Below are positions 46,991 through 63,073 of a DNA stretch of 64,000 nt, in pieces. Under the pieces are notes generated by a model. That model was not told where the DNA came from. It was given only the letters and a program-made list of their open reading frames with translations, and did no database searches. Within the stretch, counting starts at the first letter, position 1; the number at the start of each line of letters is the position of its first letter. Location: contig CM026570.1 of assembly GCA_015143295.1 (NCBI GenBank), positions 11,246,047 through 11,310,046 of the forward strand, written 5' to 3'. Origin of the DNA: Tetracentron sinense (lineage: Eukaryota > Streptophyta > Magnoliopsida > Trochodendrales > Trochodendraceae). A program made the position numbers and the translations under genes.

Positions 46991-48208
46991 ACCTCAAAAG
47001 GGATACAGATCGCACGTGCCTATCAAAAACTCCCTACACCCTCCTTGGTCCCACATCCGTTAATAGTCCCATTCTGACCAACACGCACGAGGGGGTAGTT
47101 GGTACGCGGTTTCTAACCCCCCCCCCCCCCCAAACACCATGCGGTAATGCAATCAAAGTCGGATGCCATAATTTTGCTCTTTCCTTCTCCTTTTTCAGCT
47201 GTCAAATGGGGTATGATGTCTTGCTGAGAAAAAAATTGAAGGCACTCAATTGTCTTTTCATGCTCAAGTGAAGGGGAAGGATTTTCAAAGCTCTCGTGAT
47301 ATGCTCCTCTTTTGTATTAGTGGTGGGTTAGTGGTGGATGACCAAAACACTTTTATGGTAGGGTCTTTCTTTTTTGGATAGTGGGTTGTGGGGACCTTCT
47401 GAAAGGGATGGATGGGTACATAGATATATGGTTATAATGTATTAGGAGAAAATGGAATGCCAGTTGAAATGGATAATGGTTGGTTGTTTTAAAAAAAGTT
47501 GTGGAAGTGTCTCTTTTAAAAAAGAAATTCATTTTGCTGACTCTCTGTTTAGGGATCGCTGGTGAGTGGGATATTTCCTGCTGCTCTTTTCAATGCCTCA
47601 TAACATTATTGAAGGATGAATCATTGGAGAGAGAGAGAGAGAGAGTCAAATCCGTACGCTATTGTACATACAACTTGTGGCAGTAATCAATATTGAATCC
47701 TTCTGGGCCCGCGGCTCTTTTTGTTAATGGAGATGTAGGACGAATAGGAAATCTAAGATCAAAGCCGTACCTGCCTCTGAATAGGGTCTATTCTTTTGTG
47801 AGACAGTCCAGCACTTTCATCTAAGATTTGGACAATGATACTGGTTTGTCTGTGGCAAGGGCCTGTTCTTTTGCTAGGACTTATAAAGTTTGGCATTTTG
47901 CAAGTTTTGTTACGGATTTTCTTTTAAGAACTAGATGTATTGTGCGTTGTAATTCCCCTAAGACTTAAAATGCAGCAAAATGAATGATTTCAGATCTCAT
48001 TAAAAAAAAAATTTAGTAGCCTTGAAATTTCATGATTGTAAGAATTGATTGTGTTGGACACCTCGACAAAGTAACTCAAATTTCCTAACATATACAATGA
48101 CAAAATGCAAAGTGCCAAACTTATAAGTCTCACCAAAAGAAGAGACCCTAACAGGACAATCATGGATGATGGAAAGAGGACAATCATGGATGATGGAAAG
48201 AGAGTTTG
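46991..48208 (+). other. 3' UTR and downstream flank of the bHLH gene
   Basis: Contains a C-run of 15 (47117-47131), a (GA)n run near 47629-47645, and a direct repeat of GACAATCATGGATGATGGAA (about 48156 and 48179) just before the Copia insertion. No further gene was seen; the polyadenylation site is not identified. Confidence 0.45.
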
Positions 48209-48382
48209 TATTAGAATGTTTTCTAAATACAAACGTGTATAGCTATGTTGCTATATTGGTTATCTTGGTTGTCACCTTCCATTCTTATCCCTGCAATCAT
48301 GGGATTTGAATTCCTTTGTAACTCTATATATTTACTCCCACAAAGAATGAATAAAGTGACTTCTATTCTAACGTGTTTATCA
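48209..48382 (+). repeat. Young Copia 5' LTR
   Basis: 174 bp. TATATATTT near 48327 is the likely promoter box. It begins TA rather than the usual TG, as does its partner. Confidence 0.92.
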
Positions 48383-51300
48383 TGGTATCAAAGCCTAAAC
48401 ATTCTTCCATCTTCTAGCTTCCATTGCTCCTTGTTTGATCGTTCTTTAGATATCTAGAGATCTCGTTCCTCCATTGGACGGTGCCTCTCTCTATTGACCC
48501 TACTCTGGTCATTATATATTGTTATTATTTTTTTCATCTCCTACACTGTATGGACTGCATCACCATGGCTTCAGGTGACGGAGATAAAGATGGAGCACCT
48601 TCTTCATTGAAATCCACATCAGGTTTGGAGATTGAGACTACCCTCAACAACCCTTTTTACCTTCCTCATTCTGATAACCCTGGAACTATTCTAGTATCTC
48701 ATCCCCTCAATGGAGATAACTACCCTACATGGTCTCGGGCCATGCGCACCGCTTTGACTGCGAAAAACAAATTTGGCTTTGTTGATGGTAGCTTCCTTAA
48801 ACCTAAGGACTCTTCTTCCTCTCTTGCCTCATGGGAGAGATGTAACAGCATGGTGCTATCATGGCTGTGCAATGCCATGATCAAAGACATTTCAAATAGT
48901 GTCTCTTATGCTAATACTGCCCATGAAGATTGGACAGATCTTTGTGATCGATTTTCTCAAAGCAATGCACCCCGTATTTTTCAACTGAAGAATCTCATTG
49001 CCACTCATCTTCAAGAGCAACAATCGGTTGCTTCTTACTTTACCAAACTCAAACAATATTGGGATGAACTTGGCTCTCTTATGCCTATTGCTTCATGCTC
49101 CTGTGGGGCATCCAAATCCCTTGCTGCACATCAACAAAAAGAGACTCTTATGCAGTTCCTCATGGGCCTTAATGCCTCTTATGGTCCCATACGCAGCCAA
49201 ATATTGCTCCTCGATCCTCTACCATCTGTGGCCAAAGCTTATTCTCTTGTTTTACAAGAACAAAGACAACGGGAGTTGCATATTGTTCCTACCACAAATG
49301 ACATCACTGCTCTTGCTACTCAACGTCCAACTGAGACGCGTGTTTCACAACGCAAAAACATGCAATGTGACTATTGTAAGAAGATCGGCCACACACGTGC
49401 CCAATGTTATCGTCTCATCGGTTACCCCAAAGGAACCTCACGGCCCCGTACCAACCCAGGAAGTAATTCAGGTTCACGGCATTTTCCTACTATGGATTCG
49501 GCTCCTCTTGCTGCTGCTGTTTCTCCTTCATTCACACCCGAGCAACATCAACAACTCCTATCCCTTCTCACTTTAGGTACCTCACAGTCTATGGCCCATC
49601 TCACAGGTAAAATTTTATGTTGTTCCTCTTCTTTTGATCCTTCTACTTGTTGGATAATTGATAGTGGTGCTACAGATCACATTACCAACAACATTTCTTT
49701 TTTTTCCACATATACTACATCTCATACTTCTCACAATGTCAAACTACCCAATGGCACTACAGCTCCAATATCTCACATTGGTTCTATTCCTCTTTCCACA
49801 GATCTCTCATTAAATAATGTTTTGTGTGTGCCCTCCTTTGGCTATAACCTTTTGTCTGTACCCAATCTTGTTAGTTCTCTTCAATGTTCAATATCTTTCT
49901 TTCCTGACTACTGTATTTTTCAGGACCTACTAACACAGAGGACGATTGGAGTGGGTAAAAGACATGGTGGACTCTACTTCCTACAAGTTCCTAACACTCA
50001 AGTTGCTGTTAACTCCATCCAAGGAAACTCTACTATTGATCTTTGGCATTTTCGTCTCGGACACCCATCAAAAGTCAGGCAAAATAAAATCATCTCTCGT
50101 AGTTTAGACCCTTTTTATTCAAAACATTGTCATTGTGATGTTTGTCATAGAGCAAAACAATCTCGCCTCCCTTTTTCTCTTAGTTCTATTTCTTCTAATA
50201 CTTCATTTGAACTTATTCATTGTGACATTTGGGGTGGTTACCAAACAGCTTCTTTATGTGGTGCCCATTATTTTTTAACATTGGTGGATGATTTTACACG
50301 TTGCACTTAGATCTTTCTAATGAGACATAAATCTGAAACCAATCATCATCTCAAAGCTTTCTTTGCTTTTGTCAAAAATCAATTTTGTGCTTCAATTCAA
50401 AGCATTCGAACTGACAATGGCACTGAATTCTTTTCGAATGACTTACAAAATTACTTTCGCACAAATGGCATCATTCATCAACATTCTTGTGTGGCCACTC
50501 CCCAACAAAATGGAGTCGCCGAACGCAAGCATCGCCATTTGCTCGAGGTTGCTAGAGCCTTGCGTTTTCAGGCTCATTTACCCCTAAAATTTTGGGGTGA
50601 CTGTGTTCTAACGGCTGCATTCTTACAACCGATTGCCAACATTAGTTTTGAATGGGAATTCACCACATGAAGCATTATTTCACATTAAACCCAATTATGA
50701 CGCTTTGAAAGTTTTTGGTTGTCTCGCCTATGCTCACAACATCCATCATAAACATAAGTTCGACACTCGTGCTCGTCGTTGTGTTTTCATCGGCTATCCT
50801 TTTGCTCAAAAAGCATATCGTCTTTATGATTTAGATAGCCATGAAACATTTACTAGTAGGGACGTCATTTTTCATGAAACAATTTTCCCTTTTACTGCCC
50901 ATGACCATCAACCTGAATTACCTACAGTTTTACCTTTACCAATCCCTTCCCCTTCACCCATTCCTCTCCCTAGAGCTAACCACGAACCAATCATCATTGA
51001 CCGTGTTCCACCATCACCCGCTGATCTCACTACTGTTGCCCCCCCTATGCCTATTGAGCATGACTCCATAGATGCTTCTATTCCATCAAACTCAGCACCT
51101 ATCCTTCCCACAACTCGTCATTCTACTCGAACACATCATCCTCCATCATATCTCAAGGACTATCATTGCTCTCACCTCATGTCTAACCAGCCCCCTTCAA
51201 CGTCTTCTACTGCTACGGTCCACAAAGGTACACATTATCCCTTATGCAATTACATTTCTTATGCTAGACTATCACCCTCTCACCAATCTTTTGTTGCAGC

Positions 51301-52859
51301 CATATCTTCTATATGTGAACCCAACAGTTTTAAACAGGCTATTCAAAATCCTCACTGGCAAGAGGCCATGTCCAAGGAGATCCTTGCTTTAGAATAGAAC
51401 CACACATGGACCTTGACTAATCTACCTAATGGCAAACAACCCATAGGTTGTAAGTGGGTCTACAAGATCAAGTACAAATCAGATGGTTCCATCGAGCGGT
51501 ATAAAGCTCGTCTCGTTGCCAAGGGTTTCACCCAACAAGAAGGGCTTGATTATCACGAGACTTTTACACCCGTCGCTAAACTTGTCACGGTGCGTTGCCT
51601 CCTTGCTATTGTTGCTATTGAAGGTTGGTCATTACACCAACTTGATGTCCATAATGCCTTCCTCCATGGGGATCTTGAGGAGGAAGTTTATATGACACTC
51701 CCACCCGGATTTTCTAGACAGGGGGAGACACGGGTTTGTCGATTGAACAAGTCTCTTTATGGCCTTAAGCAGGCATCTCGGAATTGGTTTGCCAAGTTCT
51801 CTACTACCTTGTTAGATGCTGGGTTTAAGCAATCTCATGCTGATTATTCACTTTTCACACATATCCGGGGCCCTTCTCGCACATTTGTTCTCGTCTATGT
51901 TGACGACATCGTTATCACCGGCAATGATGAAGATGCTATTTCCACTCTCAAGCGTTTCCTTCACACCAAGTTCCACATCAAAGATTTAGGGGCGTTGAAA
52001 TATTTTTTGGGTATTGAAGTTGCCCGCTCTAAGCAAGGTCTTTTTCTATCACAACGCAAATGCACCCTTGACATCTTGCAAGACATGGGCCTGCTAGGCA
52101 CTCGTACAGCTGATTTTCCCATGGAACAAAATCTCAAGCTCACTGCCACTGATGGCTCCTTACTCAAAGATCCCACTTCTTATCGTCGCCTAGTGGGTCG
52201 ACTCATTTATTTGACTATCACCCGACCTGAGATTTCTTATTCTATTCATATATTAAGTCAATTCATGAGTCAACCACAGCAACCACATTTTGATGCCGCA
52301 TTACGTGTTCTACGATATCTCAAAGGCACCCCCGGTCAAGGTTTATTGCTATCATCTTCGAGCAACCTTCATTTATCGGCATTTTGTGATTCAGATTGGG
52401 CTAGTTGTCCGATGACACGACGTTCTGTCACTGGCTATTGCACTTTCTTAGGTGATAGCCCCATTTCATGGAAGACCAAGAAACAAGCCACTGTTTCTAG
52501 ATCCTCCGCAGAATCTGAGTATCGCTCCATGGCTGTCGCAACTTGTGAACTTATCTGGCTGCGTTACCTTTTGGCCGATCTTGGTATTCATCATCCTGAT
52601 CCCATGACTCTTTATTGTGACAATCAGGCGGCTATTCACATTGCCGCTAACCCTATTTTTCATGAACGGACTAAACATATCGAGTTGGACTGTCATCTTA
52701 TTCGGGAACGTCTTCAACAGGGCCTCCTTCGCACCTCTTATGTCCCATCCCGACATCAACGGGCTGACATCTTCACCAAAGCTTTAGGCAAAGAACAATT
52801 CTTGTTCTTATCTCGCAAGTTGGGCATTCATAACATTCATGCTCCCACTTGAGGGGGAG

Positions 52860-53035
52860 TATTAAAATGTTTTCTAAATACAAACGTGTATAGCTGTATG
52901 TTGCTATATTGGTTATCTTGGTTGTCACCTTCCATTCTTATCCCTGCAATCATGGGATTTGAATTCCTTTGTAACTCTATATATTTACTCCCACAAAGAA
53001 TGAATAAAGTGACTTCTATTCTAACGTGTTTATCA
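52860..53035 (+). repeat. Young Copia 3' LTR
   Basis: 176 bp, almost identical to the 5' LTR. Confidence 0.92.
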
Positions 53036-54049
53036 GTTTGGGATCAAATCAGTGGCTCAATATGATAAGCATTATTGTTTGAATTTGGGTACATAGCTCG
53101 AGTGTACAAGTCCTGCTTTTGTCATTTAGGTATTCTTGTATGTATAAACAAGAGATATCTATCTACACAGTCTTGAGGTTCTTCCATCCATGCAGAAGGA
53201 TTGTTTGAGAGAATTTGCCACAAAAAAATTTCTACAGCTTATTTATTTACAAATTGTTGGAGGTATTGCTTATTTATTTCCTATACTGTCTTCAAAACAT
53301 ACTGTCCATGACCTTTGCTCGAACATGCACCAGCAATGCAACTTAGCCCATTGGTTAATGGTTACCATTACATTTCTAATACTGCTTGCTATTTTACTTG
53401 CTTCTCAGAAAGATCCAAAAGCCGAAAGGCAAACACAAATTTTTTTTTTGGTAGAGGTAAACAACTCACACCAGGCCAACCACACACCCACACTATTGAA
53501 GACACAAGACAACAACACATCTCACCAAAAGGACCCGACTTAAGGTAGGAGGGAGGAGCCTAAGTAGTGAAATGGCTAGACATAGCTAAAGAAACAGCTC
53601 ATCCTGGATGTAGATATTGTTACAGGATAACCTATGTATATAAAGACACAGTTTAAGCTCCCCAAGGATCTGGTCGTCTAATGGGCACTGTTGATATTGA
53701 AATTGTTTCAACACTATCTTTACCTGTCGCTCTAGAAATCCATAACGGAGAAATAAGTGTTTGTTTCGTGCTATACCAACTCAGTTTTAACCATTCAGTG
53801 GTTTTATAGTGAAGTCACCAAAGAGTAGTAGCCATGTTGATCCGGTACAAAGTGAATAAATGAAATCAGAAAAAGAGTAACAGAAACTGGCTGAAACTAA
53901 AACAATCTCTGCCAGAAATCATGCTGGTAGAGAACCTCAGACAATGGTTGAGCAATAAACAGCGTCAACAGGAACTTCCAAGTAAGGGAAAGCCCATCAA
54001 AATCCAAGTTTTGCATTATTGGAGACTTTTAACATTTTCGGTTATTAAT
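53036..54049. other. Intergenic region between Copia and NDUFV2
   Basis: No gene recognised. A T-run at 53440-53449 begins a CA-rich patch (CACACCAGGCC..CACACCCACAC) that may be another short retroposon. The right end should contain the NDUFV2 3' UTR on the minus strand. Confidence 0.4.
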
Positions 54050-56384
<2,335 letters not shown>

Positions 56385-56859
56385 CTATGAATACATACAC
56401 ATGTATGATTACTAAAAACTCAAAAATTAATGTTGAGCATTATTAAATATTAATTCATAAATGTGATTATGGTCGGATGAGTAGCATGACTCCATCTTCT
56501 TTACTTCAAGGTGCGTCGCCAAAAGAATATTTTTCATTAACTCAAGAAAAAGGTAGTCTGTAGTCTGTACAGCGTCATTAAAACATTCATAAGATGTAGA
56601 TAATTATTTTGATGACAAAACATGCAAACATATATCCCAATTACTATATAAAAGCAACAGCAAGTGTTTCACGAACGGGGTCATCAGCAGAGTTATTCCA
56701 TATCAGCATATCCAGTACAAATATCACATGCTTGCACCCACAAATTGAACAAGTGATGTTAGATGTGAATGTGATTGCCTAAACTACACGATTTAGGGAC
56801 CATCTACGAGTCCATATGTCATTTGTGGCCTTGGGTTACTAAGAGAGAAGCAAGAACTT

Positions 56860-57830
56860 AATATATATCACTTGGCTTTCTATGCAGACAACCCACAGCA
56901 TACAAAGAAAGAAACATAGGGAATGTGGACAACCGACTCCAATCGAGCAAAAAGCAAAAAGAACCTTTGCAACAACTTTTTATATGGTACAAATGAGACT
57001 AATAGGCCAGAAATCCCTTATCTCACCTGAACCTCCTTTTTTTGGGGAATATGTGATAAAGGTAGCGTTAAACCCCAAGTCCCATTAGCATTAGATTCTT
57101 TCCAATGTCCCAACAAGCCTGGAAGAAGTCTGACGAAAAACCAGCTGGGCCTTGGAGTTTGGTCCCCCTCAAGGGAGCTTCCATCACCTCCTCCTCAAAG
57201 TTATCTCGAACCATCTCACTAAACCATCCTCCAATAAGTTAAAAGTCCACACATCAAGTACAAGACCTTCCAAAAATTTTATTTTATTTTATTTTATTTT
57301 TAATTGTAAAACTCGAAGGTCTTACTCTGAATTTCAATATCTTCATCCACCACATGATCCCCCACTTTTAAACGGATAATTTAGTTGGCCCTTCTTACAT
57401 TTGCACATATGCAAGAATCTAGTGTGCTTATCCGCCAAGCCACTTGATTCTTGATTTTTGCATCCACATGATGTTTTCTTTGCTAGCCAAATATATTGCC
57501 ATCTTATTTAGATTCTCCTCTCTTCCACCTTAGAACCTCTCTTTTTTGTCCAGCGAGTTCATCTCTACCAATCTCTCTTTTTCCTCACTAGGCATTGCCA
57601 AATTTCTCCTTGTTACACACCTTAAACTTAAGCTACGAGATCATTCCTAGTAATGAAATCCAAGAACAATTGCATGCTTCTAACGGGCCTGCTCCTCTTA
57701 GCCCTTTCTTTTATAAGAGGATCAAATAACACCGAATCCCCACCAATTAACCAAGGAAGATTCCATCTACTGTCGACCACCTTCAACTCACTCCAAAATA
57801 GAGGCTTCTAGATTACCTAAGAAGGCTCAT
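56860..57830 (-). mobile_element. L1 (LINE) fragment, endonuclease to RT start
   Basis: Minus strand from 57820 downward: endonuclease-type FWSELKVVDSRWNLPWLIGG (frame shifts between), then reverse-transcriptase-type EEEVMEA, CWDIGK and, near 57030, IPQKKEVQVR. Degenerate, no clear ends. It would lie within the long first intron of NDUFV2, in sense with it. Confidence 0.6.
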
Positions 57831-58817
57831 ACAACACAAAAAGAATCCAAAAAAAAGTTATAAAAATAATTCCTGAAATAAATAGAAACATAATAGACCC
57901 CCATGACCACATTCAGGTTTACTTTCGGCATTTCATGGAATAGAAGATTTAGCCTAACCATGAGCCAAATTTCCACTACTTTCATGGCAACAGCCCATGT
58001 GAGAAGACCTGGCTGGTGAGCCTCACATGAACTCTTTTCAATACCCAGCCTCATACGAATTATTTTTTCATGAAATGGAACAGGTATTAGACCATCTCCA
58101 ATGAGCAAAGCAAACCGGGTAGCAAATCAGGTTTGTTGTGTCACGTCAGTTAAAACATGCTCCGATGGATATGGGCCATACGGCAAGGTCTTAGGCAAAT
58201 TTGTTTCCGAGTATCATATACAGCAAATCTCTCGTGCGTCTCACCACACAACAAATATTATTTTTCATTATAAAATTAAGTAGGCCCCTATGTCAATGCA
58301 CTATGCCAATAGCTCTATGTAATGAGATCAATCACAGCCAATTGCAATTGGATTTGGGGAGAGTTCAATTGCACCCATAAGTCACCACATGTCCCTATTA
58401 ATCCCAGTTAAACGTGATTAAGATTCATTAACCCTTAGGGTTCAAGTTGTTAATCAACAAAAAAACCAAAGGATTTTAGGGAAAAAAAAGATACTAGGAA
58501 TAGGTAGAGAAGAAGAGAGGAAGTAAAAATGAGGTTTTGGAATAAGTTTAAGGATTTTCGGAACCCAGTCCTACGACCGAAACCTTTCCGTATCGGGCGT
58601 AACGCCCGTTACGTAACGATTTCAGGTGTTACGGTTTTGTTTCGGGATAAATAGGTAAAGATACGGAATCGGGTATTGGAGACCACCGAAACCTTTACGT
58701 AATGGGCATTACGTAACGGTTTCGGCGTTTTTTTAAACCATGACTTAAACACCATTATTACTGAGGTCTTCTCTTAAAAGCATACAAACCTTAAAGTGCA
58801 TATGAGATATTAATGTC
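57831..58817. other. Repeat-rich non-coding stretch
   Basis: Contains a MITE-end-like ACCATCTCCAATGAGC (58092), one arm of the GTCCC/GGTTAA palindromic family (58375-58460), and a cluster of TTACGTAACG palindromes with inverted GGTTTCGG/CCGAAACC words (58570-58735). No gene. Confidence 0.45.
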
Positions 58818-58980
58818 ACATTGGGCCATTATATGGTCCATTTGGAAGGAGAGGAATAGACATATTTTTAGGATGTTGAGCTTTCTCTACCTTGTCTATT
58901 TAGGCGGATTTGCAATCTTATATAGGTTTGGTATTCTATCAAGTCTGATTTTGCGGATTTGGAATTAGATACTTTTTTAA
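58818..58980 (+). mobile_element. L1 zf-RVT tail fragment, plus strand
   Basis: Encodes WAIIWSIWKERNRHIF, the C-terminal L1 ORF2 signature, and ends in an A-rich run near 58978. It is abutted by a minus-strand L1 fragment. Confidence 0.6.
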
Positions 58981-58983
58981 AAA

Positions 58984-60560
58984 AAATATTAGTAAAGATA
59001 ATTCATTAAATGATAAAAGTTGTACAAAGAACATCCAATTCACCAATAGTGAACTGGATGGCAAAGATTAAAAAAAACAGTAAGTAATTCATATATGGAT
59101 TCGACACATAACCATCTAGCTGATATTACAATCTGCACCAAGTACTGTGTTTCACCAACCTGGCTCCTCATCCTTAATGGAAGCCCATTCTGACAACATG
59201 GAGCACGTCTGGTTACATACTTTTTCCAAAGAAAAAGACAAGTCTTTGAAAATGCACCTATTCCTCTCCTTCCAAATCGAACAACATATAACACCTGGAA
59301 GTAGTGACCATAGGGAATCTAGCTAGGCTCCCAAAGAGGTCGACTGCCAATAAAATAAGAATCCTTAGAAGGAATAGGGAAAGACACAATCTACACCAAG
59401 TTAGAATAGAAAATAAGTCTAGAGACTCATCGTATAGGAATAGTAGAGAAGCATATGATCAACTAATTCTTTCGCTAACAGGCATAACACAACGATTCGG
59501 TAAACTCTAGCCTATACTCTAGAGGTAATTTAGAGATAGGATCTTATTGAGAAAAGTTGACCACAGAATGATACCTTAGTAGGCATCCTGGGGTACCAAA
59601 CAACCTAATAGGGAATCAGGGGATAGATACAAGGTCGCAATGCCTGCAAGAGAGACTTAATTGTAAACCGACCTTTGTTGTCCCTCGACCATACTCGGAT
59701 ATCCTCACCTGATGTATTTGGAGGCCTGCAGTTCTTTCAAAAATAGACTAACGCTTGCTGGTCTGAAGAAATTTTAAAAAAACGACTTGAAATCTTGGGC
59801 CAATATATTGGGACCACACCATAGATTGGACCATAATTTAACACTCTCCCCATTGCTTATAGAGAACCTAGTGTATTTGGCAAAATTATCTCAACCTCTC
59901 GAGATTTCCTTCCACAAGTCGATCCCATGAGAGCCCTTTGGCACTCTAGGTCTCCATCTATTTTGTTCACCATGACGGGCCACGATAACGTCTCTCTATA
60001 AATCTTCCATTTCTAACCCAAATCGGGATAGTTATTTCCATGACAGGCCCTGTTAACATCTCTCAAAGGCCACATGTTTAAACCTCCCCTCTTTCGGGCA
60101 ACACACCCAATCCCACTTTACTACTTACTAGATGGTACTCTTTGTCTCGACCTTTTCATTCCACAGGAATTTCTGTTGGATCCTTCCAGTTGAGAAGCAA
60201 CCAAAGTCGGAATGCAGAAGAAAGATAGATAGAATGTCGGGAGACTACATAGGTTGCTTTTCAAGAGGGTAAGATGCCCACCTTTGGAAAGGTAGGACTT
60301 CTAGCCCTCCAATCTTCTATTAAACTGCTCTATCACCATAGATAGAATGTCGGGAGACTGCATAAGGTGCTTTTCAAGAGAGTAAGAGGCCCACCTTTGG
60401 AAAGGTAGGAAGCCCTCCAATCTTCTATTAAACTGCTCTATCATCGGTTCCCACACAGATTTCATCTTGTAATTTTCCCTCAGAGGCAAACCCAGATATT
60501 TGGATGAAAGCAAACATGTTCAACACCCTAACACTGAGCCAACTCATCAAGGTTGGAAAT
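58984..60560 (-). mobile_element. L1 (LINE) ORF2 relic, minus strand
   Basis: From 60515 downward: MLSSKYLGLPLRENYKMKS and [17 protein letters not shown] (RT C-terminal part), then near 59270 VVRFGRRGIGAF of the zf-RVT tail. A direct duplication of about 105 bases (60229-60335 and 60341-60445) repeats the [10 protein letters not shown] stretch. Many frame breaks. Confidence 0.65.
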
Positions 60561-60569
60561 CTCCCCTAC

Positions 60570-61637
60570 TCAGAACAGGAGCAAGGGAACAGTAGTAGAT
60601 TTGAGAAGTTTAGAAAACTTAGACCAAACTCATTCTCTGGTGCCATTGATCCATTAGTGGCCGAAAACTAGATTCGAGAGCTCGAAAAGATATTTCAAGC
60701 GATAACGTGCCTAGAAGAGGTTAAGCCAGAGTTAGCAATATTCATGTTGGCAAGAGAGGCTGAGCATTGGTGGACGACCGTTGAAAGGACAATTTCAGAC
60801 GATCAAAAGCCTATCTCTCGGGGAAATTTTGTGGAATTCTTTTATCAGAAGTATTTTTCAATCTCCATGAGGAAGACAAAGGAGATGGAATTCCTTCAAC
60901 TGACTCAAGGCAATATGTTAGTCAGCGAATATGAACAAAAGTTCAACCAACTCTCCCGATTCGCAAAAAGGCTTGTTGAGGATGAACAATGGAGAGTCGA
61001 CAAGTTCGAGGATGGATTGAAGCCAGCAATCAAAGGAAAATTGGCAATTCAAAGGTTTACTTCATTCTCAGAAATTCTAGATAGAGCTCTGAGAATTGAA
61101 AAAGTACATAAAGAAATACAAGAATCATTGGCCATCAGAGAAAACAGGCCAGCTGAAAGACTAATGGAAAAAGAGAGTTCAGGGGATAACAACAAGAAAA
61201 TAAGATTTGAAAAATTTTGTAGAGAAAATGCTTCAAAATGAACAAAAACAACAAATTTTGGGCGTGGTGATCGAGACCAGCGTACTGAAGCTTATAAAGC
61301 TAGGGTTTGCTATTAGTGCGGCAAACCGGACCACATAAAAAGGGATTGCCCTGATTTGAAGCAAAAGTCAGGCGAGGACAAAAAGGGTCATGTCTTCGCA
61401 ATGTCACAAGAAGAAGTCCAGCACAATGAGGACATCATTAGAGATAAACTGTAGACACTTTTGTTTTGCCATAGTAGGCATTATCGTGATGTATGTTCTG
61501 TAGGGTTTGTAGTCCATCCTTTGATGATATGTATGTAAAGACTTAAAAACTTTTTGAATAGAATCGATATATTTCGAAATGTGTTCGAAGGCATATAAGG
61601 TATCTTAGTAAAACGAATAAGGATAAAATACAACAAC

Positions 61638-61682
<45 letters not shown>

Positions 61683-61785
61683 TGGTGATGTAAGGAAAAG
61701 AAAGTACTATATGGGGTACCCTCCACTGTTGGAAGATTTAAGTTGATCAAATTTCGATGATGAAATTTCTGGAAGGAGGGGAGAT
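60570..61785 (+). mobile_element. Ty3/Gypsy relic: gag and 3' end
   Basis: Chromovirus-type gag (about 60600-61240) with EAEHWWTTVE, FYQKYFS and QLTQGNMLVSEYEQKFNQLS. A zinc knuckle like CGKPDHIKRDC follows at about 61315-61350. The element then jumps to its 3' end, where GGAAGGAGGGGAGA (polypurine tract) runs into the LTR at 61786. Protease to integrase is absent. Broken relic; Tekay/Del-like by its 3' end phrase ATTTCGATGATGAAATTTC, an inference. An (AT)n run lies at 61652-61677. Confidence 0.75.
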
Positions 61786-63073
61786 TGTGACGCCCCAGAA
61801 TTTTAATATAATAAAATTATGAGTTTAGTGGTCCTTAACTGGGGTTAAATACTTGAGTGCTTGTTAAATTAATAAAAAGTGGGTTTTGCTTGGGATTGAA
61901 GTGCACCGAGAAAATCTCAGTATCTTTTCTCAAAAATCGTACACAGTGTGCCAGTCGACTGCCGGGACACACCCCTATCGTATCGGTTCCGTCAGGTATC
62001 ATTTCGCGGGACCGTGGGGCTATTATGTGTGATAAAATCGAGAAAACCAGGAAATTCCAGATTTTCTGGAATTCAGGTGGGACTCCATAATTGTTGGGGA
62101 TTCTAATAGAAATCCGTGCAACTAGTACCACAGTGTGCCGGTCGGCCGTGAGAATGACCGTCTGTCGTTTCGGTAGTTAATCATCTCAAACGAAGAAACG
62201 GCAGCATGTTTGATGTCTAAAATCAGGAAATTAGTGGGTTTTGCAGTTTTCTTCCGGACTAAAATGCAGCTGTCAAAATTCATTATTTTTCCCTGGAAAT
62301 TTTACAACAGGTGTCGGACTACCCCATGGTCGGTCACCTGAAGTTTCGTTGAAAACGGACATCGTTTGGTATGGTTACGCGGGCTGTTTCCGTAAAAATC
62401 AGAATTCGGTCAAACCTTGGTCAAACCGAGTCAAACGGTCAAAGTTCCGTACCAAAGTTTCCATGTGCCGTTGCACACAATCTTAACCCATGCCTATATA
62501 TAAGGCTTTGCCTTAAACCATTTCTCATTTTCGCACAGCATGTCCACCGAATTGGTTTTAGAGAGAGAGAAAGGAGGAGAGAGAAGGGTGGCCGCACGTT
62601 GCATGTACCCTACCCCGGGGTTCTTCGATGTGGGGAACACGTTAGTGGTGACGGATCGTCCGTGCGGGACCCCGAAACACTTCAAAAATGGTAAAAATCT
62701 CTTTCCCTCTTTCCTATTTTCTCCCTATTTATGTTTATTTTTATTGGAATGGCGTGTTTAATTTATGGAGTGAATGAAAAAGGGTCGAAGACCCCGTGGT
62801 TGGTGTATGGCATGTATGGGAAGGGATTTGATCAGAATAGAGGGATGTAGCCTCGGTTTTGGACTGTTCGCAGTTCAAAATTTAGACTATGTGCCATTTT
62901 TCATGGCGTGGTGTGAAATAGCGTGAATAAATGGGTCAGAGACCCTATGGATGATGTGTGGATGGAGGGATGTGGGGAGAATGTGAAGCAGAGGAGCATA
63001 GCCCTCGGTTTCAGGCGGTTTACAACTCGAAATTTAGGCTCGGATACCAGTGTGATAGAGCGCACATAAGATG

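Larger units (their letters stand above)
48209..53035 (+). mobile_element. Young Copia LTR retrotransposon (Ale/Retrofit-like), nearly whole
   Basis: 4827 bp. The LTRs 48209-48382 and 52860-53035 begin TATTA(G/A)AATG and end GTGTTTATCA. The target duplication GTTTG is perfect (48204-48208, 53036-53040). The primer-binding site TGGTATCAAAGCC abuts the 5' LTR, and GAGGGGGAG precedes the 3' LTR. Parts in order: gag (from about 48560) with zinc knuckle CDYCKKIGHTRAQC (about 49368), protease DSGATDH (about 49662), GAG-preintegrase HxnHxnC (about 50046), integrase (about 50200-50700), reverse transcriptase with YVDD (about 51410-52150), and RNase H (to 52852). It looks almost whole with only about three interruptions. 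The two LTRs differ by one substitution and one 2-bp indel by eye, implying well under a million years or so. Confidence 0.95.
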
